Assembly (NCBI GenBank): GCA_045631425.1
Contig: JAZQUR010000063.1
Location: forward strand, 1-43,229
From: Treponema_I sp045631425
Lineage (GTDB): Bacteria > Spirochaetota > Spirochaetia > Treponematales > Treponemataceae
Reading direction: 5' to 3'
Length of the DNA stretch: 43,229 nt
Shown here: positions 38,624 through 43,229 of the stretch, piece by piece
Numbering within the stretch: position 1 is the first letter of the stretch
Layout: each line of letters opens with the position of its first letter
The notes under the pieces: model-generated
The model's input: only the letters and a program-made list of their open reading frames with translations
Databases searched by the model: none
Told to the model about the DNA's origin: nothing
Program-made: the position numbers and the translations under genes

Positions 38624-41307
38624 TAGTTAGCACCTTCTTTTTCTTCTCTTGCTTTTTGTTCAGCTATAGTTTCACCAAGTTTACGAGCAACTTCGATAAA
38701 CTCAATAACTTCGAATTGGTCACCAACACGAACATCATTAAAGTTTTCTAGGCCGATACCACATTCATATCCTGTAGAAACTTCTTTTGCATCGTCTTTG
38801 AAGCGTTTAAGAGAAGAAATTTTACCATTGTGAACAACGATTCCATCACGAATAACATTAACTGTACTTGTTCGTTTAACAACACCGTCAAGAACATAGG
38901 CACCAGCAATAACGCCAACTTTTGGAACTTTGAATGTATCACGTACTTCAACTGTACCGATAACTTCTTCTTTAACGTCTGGTTTCAACATACCTTCCAT
39001 AGCAGCTGTGATTTCTTCAACACACTTATAGATAATGTTGTATTTTCTGATATCAACTTTTTCCTGCTCAGCAAGCACTTTTGCTTTTGGAGTTGGACGT
39101 ACGTTAAATCCGATAATGATTGCATTTGAGTCAGCAGCTGCAAGAACAACGTCACTTTCGTTAATTGCACCAGCAGATGAGTGAATAACCACAAGACGAA
39201 TATCTTTTGTAGAAAGTTTTTCCAAAGATTGCTTTAAGGCTTCAGCTGTACCTTGAACGTCAGCTTTAATAATAACCTTAAGTTCCATGATTTCGCCGTC
39301 GTCGATTGTGGCATATAGGTTATCAAGAGTAACCTTTTTAACAGCTTGTGCAGCTTCAAATCGTTTTAATTCTTTACGTTTTGAAGAAATAGCACGTGCT
39401 TCTTTTTCTGATTCTGTAACTTGGAATGGATCACCTGCACTTGGCATAGCTTCCAAACCTGTAATTTCTACTGGCATACTTGGAGTAGCTTCTTGGATTT
39501 TTTGTCCTCTATCATTGAAGATAGCACGAACACGTCCAGAATAAATACCAGCAACATAAGGATCTCCAACACGAAGACGTCCACGTTGAACGATGATTGT
39601 AGAAACAACACCACGACCTTGGTCAGTTCTAGATTCAACGATTTTACCTTCTGCTCTACATTGTCCGTTAGCTTTCAATTCAAGAATTTCAGCTTGAAGA
39701 AGAACAGCTTCTAGAAGATCATCAATACCTTCCTTCTTTAATGCAGAAATTTTTACGTATTGTGTATCTCCACCCCATTCTTCTGGAGTTAGACCATAGT
39801 CAGAAAGTTGAGTCATAACTTTGTCTGGGTTAGCTTCTGGTTTATCAACTTTGTTTACTGCAACAACGATTGGAACGTTAGCATCTTTTGCGTGGTTAAT
39901 AGCTTCAACAGTTTGAGGCATAACACCGTCGTCAGCAGCAACAACTAGGATAACGATATCTGTAATTGCAGCACCACGAGCACGCATCATTGTAAATGCT
40001 TCGTGTCCAGGTGTATCTAAGAAAGTAATTCTACCTTTTGGAGTATCAACCATGTAAGCACCAATATGCTGTGTGATTCCACCAAATTCTGAAGCAACAA
40101 CGTTTGCACTTCGGATTGCGTCCAAAGTTTTTGTCTTACCGTGGTCAACGTGACCCATAACAGTAACAACTGGTGGGCGGCTTTCCATAGCTTCTTCTGT
40201 ATCTGCTTCACTTTCGATAACTGTTTCATCATACAAGCTTACAACGTGAACATCACAGTTATATTCAGATGCAAGCAATGTTGCTGTATCAGAGTCAATA
40301 GACTGAGTGATAGAAACCATCATACCCATTGACATCAATTTTCCGATGATATCTGATGCTTTTAAGTTCATCTTTTTAGCAAGATCAGAAACTGAAACAG
40401 TGTCCATAATTTCGATTTTTTCTGGAACTGCGTCAAGTTTAGCTTGTTGCTTTTTCTTTTGAGTAAATAGTTTGTCTTCTAGTTCCTCTTCTCTATCTTT
40501 GCGAGAGTAAACTGTCTTTTTCTTTGTGAAAGTCTTTTTAGCTGGTACTTTCTTTGCTTCTTCCATTGGAGCAGGAGCAGCACCAAAACCTGGACGACCG
40601 CCAAAACCTGGACGATTTCCAAATCCACCTGGACGTTGTCCTTGACCACCTTGTTTATTTCCAAAGTTTGGTCGTCCTTGTCCATTTCCACGGTTTCCGC
40701 CTTGGCCTTGTCCACCTTGACCGTTTCTGTCACGTCTAAAGTTTCCGCCTTGACCGTTTTTATCTTTATTAAATCCGCCTTGACGATTTTCGCCATTACG
40801 GTTTTGGTAGCCTTCACGAGCTTGAGCACCAGTGAATCCACCTTGGCGACCTTCACCATTTCTATTATTACGATTGAAGTTTCCACCTTCACGATTTTTG
40901 TTTCCATAGCGATTATCACCACCACGGTTATCGTTATAACGGTTTTGACCTCTACCCTTTTCAGCAAGATTTCCCATCTTTACGTTTGGACGAGAAGGAC
41001 TTAGTTCAAAAGTTGTTTTTTCTACTTTTGCTTTTTCGCCTTCAGTCTTTTCAGTACGAGGTTTTTCAGCTTTACCTTCTTGATTAGTAGCCTTTGGTGC
41101 AGCTTCTTTTGCTGGTTGTGATTCAACTTTTTTTACAGTTACTTTTGAACCATCAGCTTTTTCTGCTGGCTTACTAGTTTGAGCTGGCTTTTTCTTAACA
41201 ACAACAACCTTTTTCTTTTCAGAATCTGTAGATTGTTGAGCAGGAACTGACTCATTTTTTTGTTTATTTAAGATAAACTTTGGTTTTTTTTCTGTTTCTT
41301 CTGCCAT
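38623..41307 (-). CDS. infB: Translation initiation factor IF-2
   Basis: This is an 894-residue IF2. Residues 1-117 are a lysine-rich, Ala/Glu-rich low-complexity leader, ~118-245 a Gly/Arg/Asn/Gln-rich disordered region, then an IF2_N domain (~298-350). The G domain holds GHVDHGKT at 385-392, DTPGHEAF and NKVDKPEA; domains II and III and the C-terminal initiator-tRNA-binding domain (GYECGIGLENFNDV) follow. It brings fMet-tRNA to the 30S start site with GTP. Long open frames antisense to the repetitive region are composition artefacts. It lies 11 bp after nusA. Confidence 0.99.
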   Translation of the reverse strand: MAEETEKKPKFILNKQKNESVPAQQSTDSEKKKVVVVKKKPAQTSKPAEKADGSKVTVKKVESQPAKEAAPKATNQEGKAEKPRTEKTEGEKAKVEKTTFELSPSRPNVKMGNLAEKGRGQNRYNDNRGGDNRYGNKNREGGNFNRNNRNGEGRQGGFTGAQAREGYQNRNGENRQGGFNKDKNGQGGNFRRDRNGQGGQGQGGNRGNGQGRPNFGNKQGGQGQRPGGFGNRPGFGGRPGFGAAPAPMEEAKKVPAKKTFTKKKTVYSRKDREEELEDKLFTQKKKQQAKLDAVPEKIEIMDTVSVSDLAKKMNLKASDIIGKLMSMGMMVSITQSIDSDTATLLASEYNCDVHVVSLYDETVIESEADTEEAMESRPPVVTVMGHVDHGKTKTLDAIRSANVVASEFGGITQHIGAYMVDTPKGRITFLDTPGHEAFTMMRARGAAITDIVILVVAADDGVMPQTVEAINHAKDANVPIVVAVNKVDKPEANPDKVMTQLSDYGLTPEEWGGDTQYVKISALKKEGIDDLLEAVLLQAEILELKANGQCRAEGKIVESRTDQGRGVVSTIIVQRGRLRVGDPYVAGIYSGRVRAIFNDRGQKIQEATPSMPVEITGLEAMPSAGDPFQVTESEKEARAISSKRKELKRFEAAQAVKKVTLDNLYATIDDGEIMELKVIIKADVQGTAEALKQSLEKLSTKDIRLVVIHSSAGAINESDVVLAAADSNAIIIGFNVRPTPKAKVLAEQEKVDIRKYNIIYKCVEEITAAMEGMLKPDVKEEVIGTVEVRDTFKVPKVGVIAGAYVLDGVVKRTSTVNVIRDGIVVHNGKISSLKRFKDDAKEVSTGYECGIGLENFNDVRVGDQFEVIEFIEVARKLGETIAEQKAREEKEGAN
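40573..40956 (-). repeat. RGG/NG-rich disordered segment of IF2
   Basis: Codons 118-245 of infB encode irregular repeats of Gly, Arg, Asn and Gln with aromatic residues (for example NRNNRNGEGRQGGFTG and GGFGNRPGFGGRPGFG). The DNA is correspondingly repetitive, and prone to slippage. It resembles RNA-binding RGG tracts. Confidence 0.8.
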
Positions 41308-41318
41308 TTAATTTCCTA

Positions 41319-42770
41319 TTATTCCTCGTCTTCTTCATATTCGAAACTTAACCCAATTCCACAATTAGGACAAGTTGTCATGTCTGTTGTAATTTTTGCG
41401 CCACATTCTGGACATTCGTAGTATTCTTCTTCAGAATCATCTGTTGTTTCAACAACTTCTTCTGTTTCAACTTCTTCTTCAACAAATTCTACAGAAGAAT
41501 CAATTAGAGCTGAAACTTTTGCAATATCTTCTTCTGTTAGACCTTCGATATTTGCAAGTTGTCCGTTTTCTGCAGCTTCAACAAAAGCTTCAATATCAAT
41601 AATGTTGTTTTCTTTTAGGATTGCTGCAACATTTTCATCGATACCAGGCAATTCTTGAACAGTTGTGATTTCATCGTAGTTATCATTAAACAATTCTTGA
41701 GCTGCTTTTCTAGATTCTGCAACTAGTCCGTCTAAATCTTCGCATTCGCTTTCAAGTTTAACATCAATATTCCAGTCACAAAGACGATTTGCAAGACGAA
41801 CGTTTAGACCTTGTTTACCAATTGCCAAAGAAAACTGATTTTCTGGAACAACTGCTAAAGCTGTGCGTTTTTCTTCATCAAGGATAACAACACCAGTAAC
41901 TTCTGCTGGAGAAAGAGCATTTTTGATAAAAACTCTTGGATCTGGATCGTATTTTAGAACATCGATTTTTTCGCTGCCTAATTCAGAGATAACACCCTTG
42001 ATACGTCCACCTTTTAAACCAACACATGAACCAACTGGATCAATATCTTCGCGTTTTGAATAAACTGCAACTTTTGTTCTATAACCTGGTTCACGAACAA
42101 CTTTGAAGATTTCAACTGTTTTGTCGTATAATTCAGGAACTTCTACTTCTAGAAGTGAGCGAACAAAGTCTGGATCAGTTCTTGAAAGAACGACTTGAAG
42201 ACCGCTTGATGATTTTTTAACATCAACAATCAAAGCCTTGATTCTGTCACCTTTTTGGTAGAATTCAGCTTTTGACTGATTTCTAACAGGTAACACACCT
42301 TCAACTTTTCCTAAGTCAACAAAAATTGTACCTTTCTTTTCTCTTTGGTAATAACCAATAATTGTTTCACCAACTTTTGTTTTATATTCTGAATATAAAC
42401 TGTCTTTTTGGATTTCTGTCAAAGATTGATGAGCAGTTTGTTTTCCAGTTTGAACAGCAGAACGGTCAAATTCTTTTGGATCAACTAGGATGTCAAGTTC
42501 GTCACCAACTTCACATTCGTCAGTTAGTTCTCTTGCTTCTTCTAGTTCGATTTCTGTAACTGGGTCATAAACACCGTCTACAATAACTTTTCTAGAATAA
42601 ACAGAAATATCACTAAAATCATCTGAAATTGATACAACACAGTTTTCTGCTGTACCAAATGTTCTCTTGTATGCTGCTTTTAGTGTATTTTGAATGATAT
42701 TTACAACTGCCTCTTCTGAATATCCTTTTTCTAGTAACTGATAAAATGCCTCACTGATTTCGGATGCCAT
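41319..42770 (-). CDS. nusA: Transcription termination/antitermination factor NusA, with C-terminal zinc ribbon
   Basis: This is a 483-residue NusA. The N-terminal RNA-polymerase-binding domain (~1-125) is followed by S1 (~130-200, GETIIGYYQREKKGTIFVDLGKVEGVLP), KH1 (~235-280, DPVGSCVGLKGGRIKGVISELG) and KH2 (~300-345, LAIGKQGLNVRLANRLC). A helix-hairpin-helix-like part (~365-425) follows. The end is a short zinc ribbon with Cys453, Cys456, Cys467 and Cys470 (CPECGAK and CPNCGIG), after an acidic linker, which is not part of the standard NusA. It may bind nucleic acid or protein. It is between rimP (14 bp) and infB (11 bp). Confidence 0.98.
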   Translation of the reverse strand: MASEISEAFYQLLEKGYSEEAVVNIIQNTLKAAYKRTFGTAENCVVSISDDFSDISVYSRKVIVDGVYDPVTEIELEEARELTDECEVGDELDILVDPKEFDRSAVQTGKQTAHQSLTEIQKDSLYSEYKTKVGETIIGYYQREKKGTIFVDLGKVEGVLPVRNQSKAEFYQKGDRIKALIVDVKKSSSGLQVVLSRTDPDFVRSLLEVEVPELYDKTVEIFKVVREPGYRTKVAVYSKREDIDPVGSCVGLKGGRIKGVISELGSEKIDVLKYDPDPRVFIKNALSPAEVTGVVILDEEKRTALAVVPENQFSLAIGKQGLNVRLANRLCDWNIDVKLESECEDLDGLVAESRKAAQELFNDNYDEITTVQELPGIDENVAAILKENNIIDIEAFVEAAENGQLANIEGLTEEDIAKVSALIDSSVEFVEEEVETEEVVETTDDSEEEYYECPECGAKITTDMTTCPNCGIGLSFEYEEDEE

Positions 42771-42784
42771 TTTGAATATCTCCT

Positions 42785-43229
42785 TTAAGTATTTAAGAGT
42801 TTTGCTTTTGCTATGCGGCTAAAATCAATTTCTTTTTTTTCGCCGCTTTCTAATTCCAAGGTAACTGACGCATTTGATGCTGAAATAATTTTTCCTGGAA
42901 TCCAATCTGTAATTTCTGTGTCCCAAACACGAGCATACTGATTAACAAACAAAACAAACTCTGCTGCGTTTTTGATGTTACGCTCCATGCCAGGTGAAGT
43001 AACTTCCATATTTACTTCTTTTGATGAAATAAGTGCTTCAAGACGTGGTTGAATAAGTCTGTGAACCTTTGCACAATCGTTTACGGTAATTCCTTGTGTT
43101 TCATCATCACTTTTACGAGCAATAACTACTCTTGCAGTGTTTACTGTTTTTGCAGGAATAATTCGTAACTCCACAAGTTGAAAACCAAGCCCTTCAACTA
43201 GGGGAAGTCGGATCGTAGCCATGTCGTTC
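42785..43229 (-). CDS. rimP: Ribosome maturation factor RimP (5' end probably beyond the window)
   Basis: The visible part includes LVEGLGFQLVELRII, VNDCAKVHRLIQPRLEAL, VNMEVTSPGMERNIKN and the C-terminal Sm-like barrel (WDTEITDWIPGKIISASNASVTLELESGEK). RimP aids 30S assembly. An ATG at 43222 gives 145 residues, but related RimP proteins have several more residues before the VEGLG motif and the frame stays open to the window end (Asn-Asp precede the Met), so the true start is likely upstream. It begins the rimP-nusA-infB operon. Confidence 0.93.
   Translation of the reverse strand, partial: NDMATIRLPLVEGLGFQLVELRIIPAKTVNTARVVIARKSDDETQGITVNDCAKVHRLIQPRLEALISSKEVNMEVTSPGMERNIKNAAEFVLFVNQYARVWDTEITDWIPGKIISASNASVTLELESGEKKEIDFSRIAKAKLLNT

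Noticed and set aside
40479..41004. Long open frames on both strands over the infB repeat region
   Set aside because: They are low-complexity translations (runs of Val/Thr/Ile) produced by the Gly/Arg/Asn-rich coding sequence of IF2, without SD or homology.

Overview
The window is AT-rich chromosomal DNA, most likely from a host-associated Treponema or close spirochete. Four things point there. The order rimP-nusA-infB-rbfA-truB-ribF-rpsO-pnp-(M16 peptidase)-dut-lptF-lptG-tgt resembles the spirochete arrangement. There is an Rpn/PD-(D/E)XK transposase-like nuclease. There are SUMF1-type lipoproteins with InlB-like repeats. The metabolism looks anaerobic and redox-oriented. The genus is an inference; no rRNA is present. 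I saw no tRNA, rRNA, CRISPR array, prophage or complete insertion sequence.

Layout. 1-7430: accessory and housekeeping singletons, namely a lipoprotein fragment at the edge, YbaK, an M15 peptidase, an Rpn nuclease, a methyltransferase/PNPOx-like pair, an HD-GYP phosphodiesterase coupled to a DinB-like protein, and a BaiN-type flavoprotein. 7573-10656: a 1027-residue lipoprotein with two InlB-like repeats and two SUMF1 domains. 10866-13382: TatD, PurC and a TtcA-like enzyme. 13427-15910: a compact redox block of alternating divergent genes: an XRE regulator fused to a complete desulfoferrodoxin-like module, thioredoxin, a Crp/Fnr regulator and a flavodoxin-fold oxidoreductase. A CRP-like operator lies between the first two. 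15915-20057: an unknown membrane protein, a HAD phosphatase, an outer-membrane barrel and a fructosamine-kinase-like protein. 20161-28225: an EAL phosphodiesterase, CarB, a TPR membrane protein and GlyA. 28495-43229: the long minus-strand translation/RNA-processing cluster.

RNA-level control is the richest theme. I read a ZTP (pfl) riboswitch in front of glyA. An intrinsic terminator sits just before the carB start behind a second leader stem (probable attenuation). A compact three-way-junction leader precedes pnp, and a mutually exclusive fold covers the rpn start. Seven monocistronic or first-position genes without a Shine-Dalgarno sequence all have a TANNNT hexamer separated by exactly six bases from the start codon. 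This indicates a class of leaderless mRNAs and corrects two start codons.

Several proteins deviate from their families. RibF has kept the adenylyltransferase half but lost the riboflavin-kinase signature. NusA carries a C-terminal zinc ribbon. IF2 has a long Gly/Arg/Asn-rich disordered segment. The XRE regulator keeps all iron ligands of superoxide reductase but not its Glu-Lys loop. A GC-rich dispersed repeat built of GAA-loop mini-hairpins occurs twice, before ttcA and after tgt.
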